Positions 1-6,571 of a stretch of 20,127 bases of DNA are shown in pieces. The stretch comes from BPJO01 sp037189665 (lineage in GTDB: Bacteria; Planctomycetota; Phycisphaerae; Tepidisphaerales; Tepidisphaeraceae). Under the pieces are notes generated by a model that was not told the DNA's origin, did no database searches, and saw only the letters and a program-made list of their open reading frames with translations. A program made the position numbers and the translations under genes. The stretch spans positions 1 through 20,127 of the forward strand of contig JBBCIV010000051.1 of the NCBI GenBank assembly GCA_037189665.1, in the 5' to 3' direction. How positions within the stretch are numbered: the first letter of the stretch is position 1; each line of letters begins with the position of its first letter.

Positions 1-9
1 GAGCCAGTA

Positions 10-56
10 GAGTCAGAACCATTCTGGCTCCTGGCTCCCGGCTCCTGACTCCTTTC
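10..56. repeat. Degenerate heptamer tandem repeat with inverted arms
   Basis: Positions 23-56 are about five copies of a 7-base unit of the form TCCTGGC (TCTGGC, TCCTGGC, TCCCGGC, TCCTGAC, TCCTTTC). The preceding bases contain the complements: GAGCCAG at 1-7 matches CTGGCTC at 24-30, and GAGTCAG at 10-16 matches CTGACTC at 45-51, so the block could fold. It runs up to the start codon of the first gene, where a ribosome-binding site would be expected, and it probably continues to the left of the window. I see no coding function. From memory, similar GGAGCC-rich heptamer arrays occur between genes in several planctomycete-like genomes, but I could not check this. Confidence 0.6.
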
Positions 57-58
57 AC

Positions 59-541
59 ATGCGCTGGATCTGGATCGACAAGTTCATCGAGTTCACGCCT
101 CGCACGTCGGCGGTTGCGTTGAAGAATTGCTCGCTGGCGGAAGAGCACCTGCACGACCTGTATCCGGATTTCCCGATCGTGCCGCACTCGCTCATCGTCG
201 AGGGCATGGCGCAGACCGCCGGCATCGGGGTGGGCGAGGCGAGGCAGTTTAAGGAGAAGGTCATCCTCGCCAAGGTGGGCAAGGCGGTCTTCCATCGCCT
301 GGTGCGTCCGGGCGACACGATCCTGTTCAAAGCGACGGTGGATCAGTTGAACGAGCAGGGGGCGTCGATCTCAGGTCGGGTGGAATGCGGCGACGCGCTC
401 GTGGCCGAAATAGAGCTGATGTTCAGCCACATCGATCAGAACATCTCGGGAATCAAGTTTCCCGAGCACAACTTCGTCTTCACGGAGCAGTTCACCGATT
501 TGCTTTCCAATTACCGGCTCAGCTCGCCGGTCACGCTGTGA
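59..541 (+). CDS. FabZ-like hotdog-fold protein (3-hydroxyacyl-ACP dehydratase family), catalytic His not conserved
   Basis: The 160-residue length and the pattern FPIVPHSLIVEGMAQ (residues 38-52) match the central helix of the FabZ/FabA hotdog family, which dehydrates 3-hydroxyacyl-ACP in fatty-acid synthesis in the cytoplasm. The family consensus is HFPGxPVMPGVLxxEAxAQ. Here the helix glutamate is present (E48), but the position of the catalytic histidine is leucine (L34), and the glycine starting the helix is histidine (H43). Nearby H30 and H32 could in principle substitute. The hotdog fold is therefore well supported, while canonical dehydratase activity is not. The ATG at 59 gives the expected N-terminus (MRWIWIDKF, typical of this family) but has no Shine-Dalgarno site, because a heptamer repeat occupies that stretch. 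No other fatty-acid gene is visible in the window. It could be a non-catalytic or re-purposed acyl-ACP or acyl-CoA binding paralogue. Confidence 0.8.
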   Translation: MRWIWIDKFIEFTPRTSAVALKNCSLAEEHLHDLYPDFPIVPHSLIVEGMAQTAGIGVGEARQFKEKVILAKVGKAVFHRLVRPGDTILFKATVDQLNEQGASISGRVECGDALVAEIELMFSHIDQNISGIKFPEHNFVFTEQFTDLLSNYRLSSPVTL

Positions 542-559
542 GGCTCGGCGGCGTGTCTA

Positions 560-1660
560 TTATTTCGGAAACGAAACTTTGATCCCCGCCTCCGACAGCC
601 GTCGGAGGACGGTGAAGTTGATCTTCTGGCTCAACTCCTGAAACCCCCACCAATCGGCGGGGTCGTTGTACCAGAACTGGGCCTGGACGATCAGCGTGTC
701 GCCTTTCATATCGTTGAAGAACACGCGCGGCGGGCTGCCGGCGGTGTCGAGATGGTTGGCTATCTCGGGCTCGGCGAGGATTTCGTTCACGATCGCGATG
801 ACGCGCTCGACCTGTTCTGGCGGGGCGTCGTAGGGAAGGACGAGGCTGATCGTCCGCTGCAGGTTCGGACGGCGGGAGATGTTCTGAATGCTCTGCTCGA
901 CCACCTTGCTGTTGGGGATGGTCACCATCACGCCATCCGTCCGCCGGACGCGCGTGGATCGGAAGCCGATGTCGATGACGGTGCCCTGGTGCGTATCGAT
1001 CACCACCTGATCGCCCAGTTGGAACGGCCGGTCGAACAGGATCGTCAGCGAGCCGAAGAAATTCTTGATCGAGTCCTGCGCCGCCAGCGTGACCGCCAGC
1101 CCCGCGATGCCCAACCCTGCCAGCCACGCCGAGACGTCGCGGTCAAACACGTTCTCCAGCGTGAACAGCGTGAGCACAACGATCAAAAAGAGCCGCAATG
1201 CCTTGCGGATGACCAGCACCATCTGGTCGTCCAGGTTGCCGTGCGTGCGGAGGGAGAGGCGTCGCAGGAACAGGTCGAGCACATCGACGAGGTTGAACAG
1301 CCACCATCCGATCCCCACGATGTACGTTAGCGCGAGGCACCGCCCGGCAAACCAGCGGACGACGTCGCTCATCGTCACGGCGCCCAGGCCCGCGCTCAGC
1401 CCCAGCGTCAGCAGCACCAGCGCCACCGGCGCCGCCGACGATTCGTACGCCACCGCGCGAACCTCGCCCCGGCGCCGCCGGGCACCTTCGGCGAAGCGAT
1501 TCAGCACGTGCTTGACGAAGTGCCCGACCGCGAACCCCACCAGGATCGCCAGGAACAGCGTCAGCCACCCGCGCCAGGACGTCTGGTCGAAGGTGGTGCG
1601 AAGCCCCTCGATCGCGAGGGACCAGACGGCGAAGTGCTGGGTAGGTTGCGTAGTGGGCAT
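560..1660 (-). CDS. MscS-family mechanosensitive ion channel
   Basis: This is a 366-residue membrane protein. Hydrophobic segments lie near residues 32-49, 76-95, 104-130 and 152-170. They are followed by the Gly/Ala-rich pore helix and the start of the beta domain (AGLGIAGLAVTLAAQD at 181-196, then NFFGSLTILFDRPFQLGD to 217), which is the diagnostic MscS signature. The segment after it (VVIDTHQGTVIDIGFRSTRV, then IPNSKVV) is the MscS beta barrel, and the alpha/beta C-terminal domain is also present. Such channels open under membrane tension to release solutes on hypo-osmotic shock. The length is greater than E. coli MscS (286 residues) because of extra N-terminal helices, as in the YbdG/YnaI-like subgroups. 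The gene follows the zinc-ribbon gene by 31 bases on the same strand, so the two probably share a transcript. There is no strong ribosome-binding site. The stop codon lies 18 bases from the convergent upstream gene. Confidence 0.93.
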   Translation of the reverse strand: MPTTQPTQHFAVWSLAIEGLRTTFDQTSWRGWLTLFLAILVGFAVGHFVKHVLNRFAEGARRRRGEVRAVAYESSAAPVALVLLTLGLSAGLGAVTMSDVVRWFAGRCLALTYIVGIGWWLFNLVDVLDLFLRRLSLRTHGNLDDQMVLVIRKALRLFLIVVLTLFTLENVFDRDVSAWLAGLGIAGLAVTLAAQDSIKNFFGSLTILFDRPFQLGDQVVIDTHQGTVIDIGFRSTRVRRTDGVMVTIPNSKVVEQSIQNISRRPNLQRTISLVLPYDAPPEQVERVIAIVNEILAEPEIANHLDTAGSPPRVFFNDMKGDTLIVQAQFWYNDPADWWGFQELSQKINFTVLRRLSEAGIKVSFPK

Positions 1661-1691
1661 GTTCGTTTTTCCGAGAGGAGCGTAGGCGCGG

Positions 1692-1985
1692 TCAGAACAC
1701 CCATGCCAGCAGGAAGGCGATCAACACGACGATCGCCGTCAGGATCACCCACGCCGGCTGCGTGCGCGGCCGGGGCTTCGATGCGTCCTCGGACGTGATG
1801 TAATACCCGCACCGCGGGCACCGCTCGGCCTCCTCCACCACCTGCCGGCGACAACTGGGGCAGGTGATCGTATCGACGACTTCCTGCTCCTCCTCCGATT
1901 CCTGATCCCACTCGGCGGGGTCGTCGCGGTCGTCGAGCGCGTCGTCGTCATCATCGTAGTCGGTAGGAGATCGAGGCCGGGCCAT
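1692..1985 (-). CDS. Small zinc-ribbon protein with C-terminal membrane anchor
   Basis: A 97-residue protein in three parts. The N-terminus is very acidic (residues 10-37, rich in Asp and Glu). A CPSC-x10-CPRC zinc ribbon follows at residues 42-59 (Cys 42, 45, 56, 59). A hydrophobic C-terminal helix at about 79-96 would make it tail-anchored. The ribbon should bind one zinc ion and face the cytoplasm. I do not recognise a named family, and its role is unknown. It is the first gene of a two-gene minus-strand unit with the MscS-type channel, and its start faces the YjbQ gene across a 101-base divergent gap. The strongly biased composition is not a frame artefact: the zinc ribbon and the tail anchor both fit a real short protein. 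Confidence 0.8.
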   Translation of the reverse strand: MARPRSPTDYDDDDDALDDRDDPAEWDQESEEEQEVVDTITCPSCRRQVVEEAERCPRCGYYITSEDASKPRPRTQPAWVILTAIVVLIAFLLAWVF

Positions 1986-2013
1986 TTTGTGAAGGTTAAC
2001 TCGGTTTCGCGGG

Positions 2014-2043
2014 TTGCGAAATGCCCCGCGTCGCGCGTATTGT
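2014..2043 (+). promoter_or_regulatory. Possible sigma-70-type promoter for yjbQ
   Basis: TTGCGA at 2014-2019 and TATTGT at 2038-2043 are separated by 18 bases. Each matches the vegetative consensus at four of six positions. Transcription would start near 2050, about 37 bases before the YjbQ start codon. The site lies in the divergent gap between the zinc-ribbon gene and yjbQ. It was found by eye and has only moderate information content. Confidence 0.3.
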
Positions 2044-2086
2044 CTGGTGTCACATTACGAGGACGACGAGAAGAGGAGTACCGGCG

Positions 2087-2524
2087 ATGGTGCAGGGTTA
2101 TCGACTTCAGCACGAAACGATTCAGACGAACTCTCGCAACGAGATGATCGACATCACCGCACGGATTCAGAGGCTGGTCGATCGACAGCGGCTGGAGAGC
2201 GGCATGGTCATCGTCCACGTCGCCCACACGTCGGCCGCCATCACGATCAACGAGAACGCCGATCCGGACGTGAAGACCGACATCCTCGCCAAACTCGAGG
2301 CGCTCATCCCGCAGAACGAGACCTACTACCAGCACGACGAGGGCAACAGCGATTCGCATCTGAAAGCGTCTTTGTTCGGCCACTCGGTGACGCTGCTGGT
2401 GGAGCAGGGCAAACTGCAACTCGGGCGGTGGCAGGGGGTGTTCCTCTGCGAATTCGACGGCCCGCGCGAACGCAAGCTGTTGGTCAAGATGATCAACCTG
2501 TCGGTCAACCACGAAGACCGCTAA
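2087..2524 (+). CDS. yjbQ: YjbQ family protein (UPF0047, secondary thiamine-phosphate synthase-like)
   Basis: Starting at the ATG at 2087 gives 145 residues, close to the usual 130-145 of this family. The hallmark motifs are all present: HTSAAITINENADPD (47-61), HDEGNSDSH (83-91), RWQGVFLCEFDGPR (114-127). The E. coli homologue has weak thiamine-phosphate synthase activity, but the main physiological role of the family is unclear, so the enzyme name should be treated cautiously. An earlier in-frame ATG at 2021 would add 22 residues that resemble nothing in the family. The chosen start has GAGGAG at 2073-2078, eight bases upstream. No thiamine biosynthesis genes lie nearby. The gene precedes an unknown membrane protein on the same strand by 57 bases. 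Confidence 0.92.
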   Translation: MVQGYRLQHETIQTNSRNEMIDITARIQRLVDRQRLESGMVIVHVAHTSAAITINENADPDVKTDILAKLEALIPQNETYYQHDEGNSDSHLKASLFGHSVTLLVEQGKLQLGRWQGVFLCEFDGPRERKLLVKMINLSVNHEDR

Positions 2525-2581
2525 CGCGATCTTCGCCGACCGTCGCATGACAATCGCGGATCAATCGCGACACTGTGACGC

Positions 2582-3388
2582 ATGCATCCACTCCTGCTCC
2601 ACGCGCTGCTGGCGCTCGGCACGACGTTCGGCGGCGTACTGATCCTGTCGCTGTTGTTGACGTTCTTCGGAAAGCACATCTCCTCGATCGTCACCCGCGC
2701 GCCGGGATTGGACGTAGCGGTGGCGCTAATGACGTGGGTGCCGTGGGTGATCGCCGTCTGGCGCTTCGGCTGGATCGGCCTGCCGGCGGCGATCGTGGGG
2801 CAGATGCTGGCGCTGGCGGTCTGGTGCTGGATTCACGAGGCGATGCACCCGGAGGCCCGCCGTGGCCCGCGGATCGTGAAGTTCCTGAACCGCACGGTCG
2901 GCCGATGGCAAAACCACGTTGCGCTGTGGGTGACGGTGGTGGCGCTGCCGGCGTTCTGGCTCATTCGAATCATGGAGATGGGCCTTTATTGGCTCTTGCC
3001 CGCGCTGCTGGGCTTTCCGAAATACAAGCAAGGCGAGTGGGTGAACGTCAGCCGCCAGAAGTTCGATGGCCTGGTCGGCCACGACCTGATCTGGTGCCTC
3101 TACTGCGACTGGATGACCGGCGTCTATTCGCTTGGGGCCGAGATGCTTCGCAACGTCGAAAGTTTCTGGTGCCCGATCCGATTTTATGACGGGAAGAAGT
3201 GCGAGAACTGCAAAACTGACTTCCCCGATATTGAGGGCGGCTGGGTGAAGGAAACCGGCAACATGGCCGACGTGGTCAACCTGATGGAAGACAAGTACGC
3301 CGACGGCCAACGCGCCTGGTTCGGGCATCCGGTGCGGCTGACGGTGAAAGGGCAGGAATTGAAGGACGGGAGCGAGTCGAACTCTTAA
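2582..3388 (+). CDS. Unrecognised membrane protein with HEAMH motif and C-terminal Cys cluster
   Basis: This 268-residue protein is not assigned to a named family. The N-terminal half is hydrophobic, with likely membrane segments at about 8-29, 45-60, 66-84 and 113-143. Directly after the third segment is HEAMHP (85-90), which fits the HExxH metal-binding pattern. The C-terminal half is soluble and has five cysteines arranged as CLYC (172-175), C197 and CENC (207-210), a plausible metal site, in a Trp- and Asp-rich context. The strong, specific motifs and a clean reading frame argue that it is real. The start has no clear Shine-Dalgarno site. It lies seven bases upstream of the GT39 gene and so probably belongs to the same transcript as the glycosyltransferase/PAP2 set. 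A metalloenzyme function is possible, but a single HExxH is weak evidence and structural metal binding is equally likely. Confidence 0.8.
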   Translation: MHPLLLHALLALGTTFGGVLILSLLLTFFGKHISSIVTRAPGLDVAVALMTWVPWVIAVWRFGWIGLPAAIVGQMLALAVWCWIHEAMHPEARRGPRIVKFLNRTVGRWQNHVALWVTVVALPAFWLIRIMEMGLYWLLPALLGFPKYKQGEWVNVSRQKFDGLVGHDLIWCLYCDWMTGVYSLGAEMLRNVESFWCPIRFYDGKKCENCKTDFPDIEGGWVKETGNMADVVNLMEDKYADGQRAWFGHPVRLTVKGQELKDGSESNS

Positions 3389-3395
3389 GGTTTCG

Positions 3396-4970
3396 ATGTC
3401 GAAGCTCGGCGCTCCCAATCTCTCTCCCCTTCATTGCCGCCTTGTCCTTGCGGCGGTGTTATTGATCGGCTTGGTGGCGAGGTTTGCCTACATCAACTGG
3501 AATTGCCCGATCGACCTTTCCGGCGATGAGGCGCACTACTGGGATTGGTCGCGCCAACTTGACTGGTCCTACTACTCCAAAGGTCCGGCCGTCGCGTATG
3601 TGATTCGGTTTGGATGCGCCATCTTCGGTGATAACGACCTGGGGGTGCGGTTTCCGGCGTTGCTTCTGGCGATCGGAACATCGCTTTGCACGTACTGGAT
3701 CACCACGCGGGCATTCGGATCGGAGCGGCTGGCGCTGGGGGCGGTAATGCTTTGCCATCTCATGCCAATGTGCATTGCCGGCAGCCTGCTGATGACGATC
3801 GATCCGCCGTACTACTTCGCATGGGCGATGGCGACGTGCCTGATCTATCACGCGATGACGAGGCCAACGGCGCGGTGGGCGTGGGCGGCGGCGGGGGTGT
3901 TCGTCGGGCTGTCTTTCCTGGCAAAATACGCGGCGTTGATCTGGCTGGGATGTCTGCTGATCTACCTTTTCATTGATCGGCCGCAACGGAAATGGCTTCG
4001 CACGCCGTGGCCATGGGTGACGGTGGGGGTGTCGTTGATCTTCACGCTGCCGGTCATCATCTGGAACGCCCAGCACGACTGGGTGACCTTCGGCCATGTG
4101 GCACGCTCGACCACCGAAAACCAGTCGGGCTTCAGTCCGCTCAGGATTCTGAACAACCTTGCGCTGATGATCGGCAGTCAAATCGGGATTTTGAATCCGA
4201 TCATTGCAGGTTTCATGATCGCGGGGGTGGCGGCGGCGCGGTCGATTTTCAAATCACGCGATGAGACCGCCCGGCCGCTGATGTTTTTGCTGGCGTTTGG
4301 CCTGCCGTTCCTGGCGGTCGTGTCGGTGGTGACGATCTTCAAGGAAATCGAGCCGAACTGGCCTGTCGCAGCGTATTTCACGCTGGTGCCGGTGGCGGCA
4401 TGGTTTGTGGCGAGGTGCTGGCCGCGAACGAAGGGGTGGCTGATTGGCGCGATCACGATCGGCTTGGTGGTGTTGCCCGTCGCCCACTATAGCGATCGGC
4501 TATATAGGGCAATGCCGTTTCCTCCCAAGCGTTGGGACCCCGTCGCCCGGCTACACGGATGGAAGGAAATCGGGCAGGAGGTATCTCTCATTCTCCGGCA
4601 ATCAGATCTTCATCAGCCCTTTGTTTTGTGCGATAAATATCAGCTTGCGGGCCTGATGGCGTTTTACGTCGATGGCCAGCCGAAGACGTACTGCCTGGGG
4701 AGTTATTGGCCGGACCCGAATAAGCGGGATCGGCTGACCCAATACGATATGTGGCCGGACCGGTCGCTGGACCAGGATTTGCTAGTCGGGCGGGATGCGG
4801 TGTACGTCGGGCAGGACATTGAAGATTTGCGCGATGTGTTCGATCGGGTCGTCAAACTGCCTAATTTGCCGATCGAACGAAACGGCGTGTTGCTGCGGGA
4901 GCAGAAGATTTTCCTCTGCTACGGATTCCACGGTATGAAGCGTCCCACGGACGGAAAGACCAAGCGATGA
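3396..4970 (+). CDS. GT39/PMT-type membrane glycosyltransferase (ArnT-like)
   Basis: A 524-residue polytopic protein. After a first hydrophobic helix (about 15-32) comes a periplasmic loop with SGDEAHYWDWS (42-52) and SYYSKGPAVAY (58-68). This acidic DE-containing loop is the signature of the PMT_2/ArnT superfamily, where the Asp is catalytic. About ten further hydrophobic segments follow to residue ~370, then a soluble C-terminal domain of about 150 residues, as in ArnT. Family members transfer a sugar from a polyprenyl-phosphate donor to lipid A, a protein or another lipid on the outer face of the inner membrane. The stop overlaps the next start by four bases (ATGA at 4967-4970), implying translational coupling to the PAP2 gene. 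The GT2 protein two genes downstream is the natural candidate to make its lipid-linked sugar donor. The exact sugar and acceptor cannot be read from sequence. Confidence 0.9.
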   Translation: MSKLGAPNLSPLHCRLVLAAVLLIGLVARFAYINWNCPIDLSGDEAHYWDWSRQLDWSYYSKGPAVAYVIRFGCAIFGDNDLGVRFPALLLAIGTSLCTYWITTRAFGSERLALGAVMLCHLMPMCIAGSLLMTIDPPYYFAWAMATCLIYHAMTRPTARWAWAAAGVFVGLSFLAKYAALIWLGCLLIYLFIDRPQRKWLRTPWPWVTVGVSLIFTLPVIIWNAQHDWVTFGHVARSTTENQSGFSPLRILNNLALMIGSQIGILNPIIAGFMIAGVAAARSIFKSRDETARPLMFLLAFGLPFLAVVSVVTIFKEIEPNWPVAAYFTLVPVAAWFVARCWPRTKGWLIGAITIGLVVLPVAHYSDRLYRAMPFPPKRWDPVARLHGWKEIGQEVSLILRQSDLHQPFVLCDKYQLAGLMAFYVDGQPKTYCLGSYWPDPNKRDRLTQYDMWPDRSLDQDLLVGRDAVYVGQDIEDLRDVFDRVVKLPNLPIERNGVLLREQKIFLCYGFHGMKRPTDGKTKR

Positions 4971-5827
4971 CCACCGCCAACGCCGGCTCGATCGGCCTGA
5001 TTTCCGGCCGAAACGAGTTGATTAACGCCCGTGTGCGCGTGTTGTCGCTGGTGTTTGGCGGAACTCTTTGCGTCCTGGTGATGATGGCGCTCGACCACCG
5101 GTTGGCCCACGAGTTTCGCGAATACGGCGTGGCGGCGTGGATTGACGACTGGGACGTCAGCGTTGTCGGCTGGTATGTCGGCAGGATCATGCGGCAGCCG
5201 GGCGAATGGTGGGCGCCTGTGCTGTGCGGCGTTTTGCTCACGATTTTCCATAAGCAAACCTGGCGGGCGGGCGGATTCGTGCTGTTGGCATTTTTGCCGG
5301 GCGCGATCAACGGCCTGCTGAAGTGGGTTGCCGGTCGTCAGCGGCCGTTTACCGGGCAGGAGCCCTGGGACTGGGAGTTCTTCCGCGGCGGACTTGCCGG
5401 GCTGTTCGAGCAGCGAAATCTCTGCTTCGCCTCCGGCCACGCCACGCTCGCCTTTGCCTGGGCGGCGGCCATGGCGATCGCCTTGCCTCGATATCGCGTC
5501 GTTTTCCATGTGATCGCGGTCATCTGCGGCTTGCAGCGGGTGGTTTCGAACGACCATTACCTCACCGATGTGGTCGCCGGCGCGGTGCTGGGCATCGTGA
5601 CAGTGAAGGTGCTATTTCGTATCCTTTCCCGCATCGTTGCCCCGGCCAGGGAAGGGCCGGCGGAAGGTATGGGTAGAACGCGCGGCCCCTCTACCGGCGA
5701 CAACGCCGGCGCGGCCGACACTGGAAACGGAATTCATGACAGCAGACCCCAACTCGCCTTACCTCTCGCTGGTCATTCCCTGCTACAACGAGCAGGAGAA
5801 CGTCCCCACGCTGCTCACGCGAGTTGA
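4967..5827 (+). CDS. PAP2-family membrane phosphatase
   Basis: A 286-residue membrane protein with all three PAP2 phosphatase motifs. K119-x6-RP (KWVAGRQRP, 119-127) is motif 1. FASGH (154-158) is motif 2, with Ala instead of the usual Pro before SGH. R191-x5-H197-x3-D201 (RVVSNDHYLTD) is motif 3. The two histidines and the arginines form the active site that removes phosphate from lipid phosphates or pyrophosphates on the outer face of the membrane. Candidate substrates are undecaprenyl pyrophosphate, phosphatidic acid or lipid A. Its place between two lipid-linked-sugar enzymes favours carrier recycling or lipid A dephosphorylation. The reading frame runs 92 bases into the GT2 gene. The tail after residue ~225 is Pro/Ala/Gly-rich, with no membrane character, and may be dispensable or an artefact of a lost stop codon. 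Confidence 0.88.
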   Translation: MTTANAGSIGLISGRNELINARVRVLSLVFGGTLCVLVMMALDHRLAHEFREYGVAAWIDDWDVSVVGWYVGRIMRQPGEWWAPVLCGVLLTIFHKQTWRAGGFVLLAFLPGAINGLLKWVAGRQRPFTGQEPWDWEFFRGGLAGLFEQRNLCFASGHATLAFAWAAAMAIALPRYRVVFHVIAVICGLQRVVSNDHYLTDVVAGAVLGIVTVKVLFRILSRIVAPAREGPAEGMGRTRGPSTGDNAGAADTGNGIHDSRPQLALPLAGHSLLQRAGERPHAAHAS

Positions 5828-6470
5828 GAACGCTTTGAACCAGATCGGCAAGCCGTTCGAAGTCCTCATCATCGACGACGGCAGCACCGATCAGACCCCG
5901 CACCTGCTCGCCGAGGCCAAGTCGCGCCTGCCCTGGCTTCGCGTGATCCGCATGGTGAAAAACGCCGGCCAGAGCGCCGGCTTTGAAGCCGGCTTCAACG
6001 CCGCCCGCGGGCAGCTCATCGCAACCATCGACGCCGACCTGCAGAACGACCCGGAAGAAGTGCCTCGCCTCGCCAAGCTGATGGACGAGCACCCGGAGTA
6101 CGACATGATCACCGGCTGGCGCAAGGACCGACAGGACACGAATTTTCGTCGCTGGCAGTCGCGTCAGGCGAACAAGATCCGCAACTGGATCAGCCAGGAC
6201 AACATCAACGACTCGGCGTGCAGTCTCAAGGTTTACCGCGCCCACGCGATCAAGGGCCTCAAGCTCTTCAACGGCGCGCATCGGTTCTTTCCCGCGCTAG
6301 TCAAAATGCGGGGCTACACGGTCCACGAGATCCCGGTCAAGCATTCCCAGCGATTCGCCGGAACGGCGAAGTACGGCTTTCGCAACCGGGCGTTTCGGGC
6401 GTTCGTCGATCTGCTTGGCGTCCGATGGATGAAGATGCGTTATCTTCGGTACAGCACCGAGGAAAAGTAA
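5736..6470 (+). CDS. GT2 family glycosyltransferase (dolichyl-phosphate mannose synthase-like)
   Basis: From the ATG at 5736 this is 244 residues of GT-A fold: LVIPCYNEQENVP (12-24), the nucleotide-binding IDDGSTD (46-52), and the metal-binding DAD at 99-101 followed by LQNDPEE. The later segment NINDSACSLKVYR (156-168) is typical of polyprenyl-phosphate sugar synthases such as DPM1, GtrB and ArnC. These enzymes move a sugar from a nucleotide donor to undecaprenyl phosphate on the cytoplasmic face. No C-terminal membrane helices are present, so it resembles DPM1, which acts peripherally. The open frame extends upstream to 5637, but that region is low-complexity and outside the family. The start at 5736 begins exactly at the expected N-terminus, with a weak GGAA ribosome site at 5723. 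It probably supplies the GT39 enzyme encoded upstream. Confidence 0.9.
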   Translation: MTADPNSPYLSLVIPCYNEQENVPTLLTRVENALNQIGKPFEVLIIDDGSTDQTPHLLAEAKSRLPWLRVIRMVKNAGQSAGFEAGFNAARGQLIATIDADLQNDPEEVPRLAKLMDEHPEYDMITGWRKDRQDTNFRRWQSRQANKIRNWISQDNINDSACSLKVYRAHAIKGLKLFNGAHRFFPALVKMRGYTVHEIPVKHSQRFAGTAKYGFRNRAFRAFVDLLGVRWMKMRYLRYSTEEK

Positions 6471-6571
6471 CAACGAGGGAAGACTGCGGGTGTCTGACGG
6501 TTCGGAAGACTGGCCATGTGATGCCCGCTTGATGTCGTTTTCGACTTCCCTGTTTAGTGAATGGAGTAGTG

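Noticed and set aside
563..576. TTTCG/CGAAA hairpin with a GAAA loop near the end of the MscS-type gene
   Set aside because: It is only five base pairs and lies within the last codons of the gene, with no T-run, so it is probably chance.
752..1330. Plus-strand open frame opposite the MscS-type gene
   Set aside because: It is antisense to a well-supported channel gene, rich in Arg/Asp/Gln with no domain pattern, as expected of a GC-rich shadow frame.
2021..2086. Upstream in-frame ATG for the YjbQ gene
   Set aside because: It adds 22 residues not seen in the family and lacks a ribosome site, while the ATG at 2087 has GAGGAG at good spacing.
1745..2548. Minus-strand frame of 267 codons across the zinc-ribbon and YjbQ genes
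   Set aside because: It overlaps two genes with clear motifs, in another frame, and has no recognisable fold or hydrophobic pattern.
6476..6551. AGGGAAG/CTTCCCT inverted repeat between the GT2 and TIM-barrel genes
   Set aside because: The seven-base arms are 62 bases apart with little else to support pairing.
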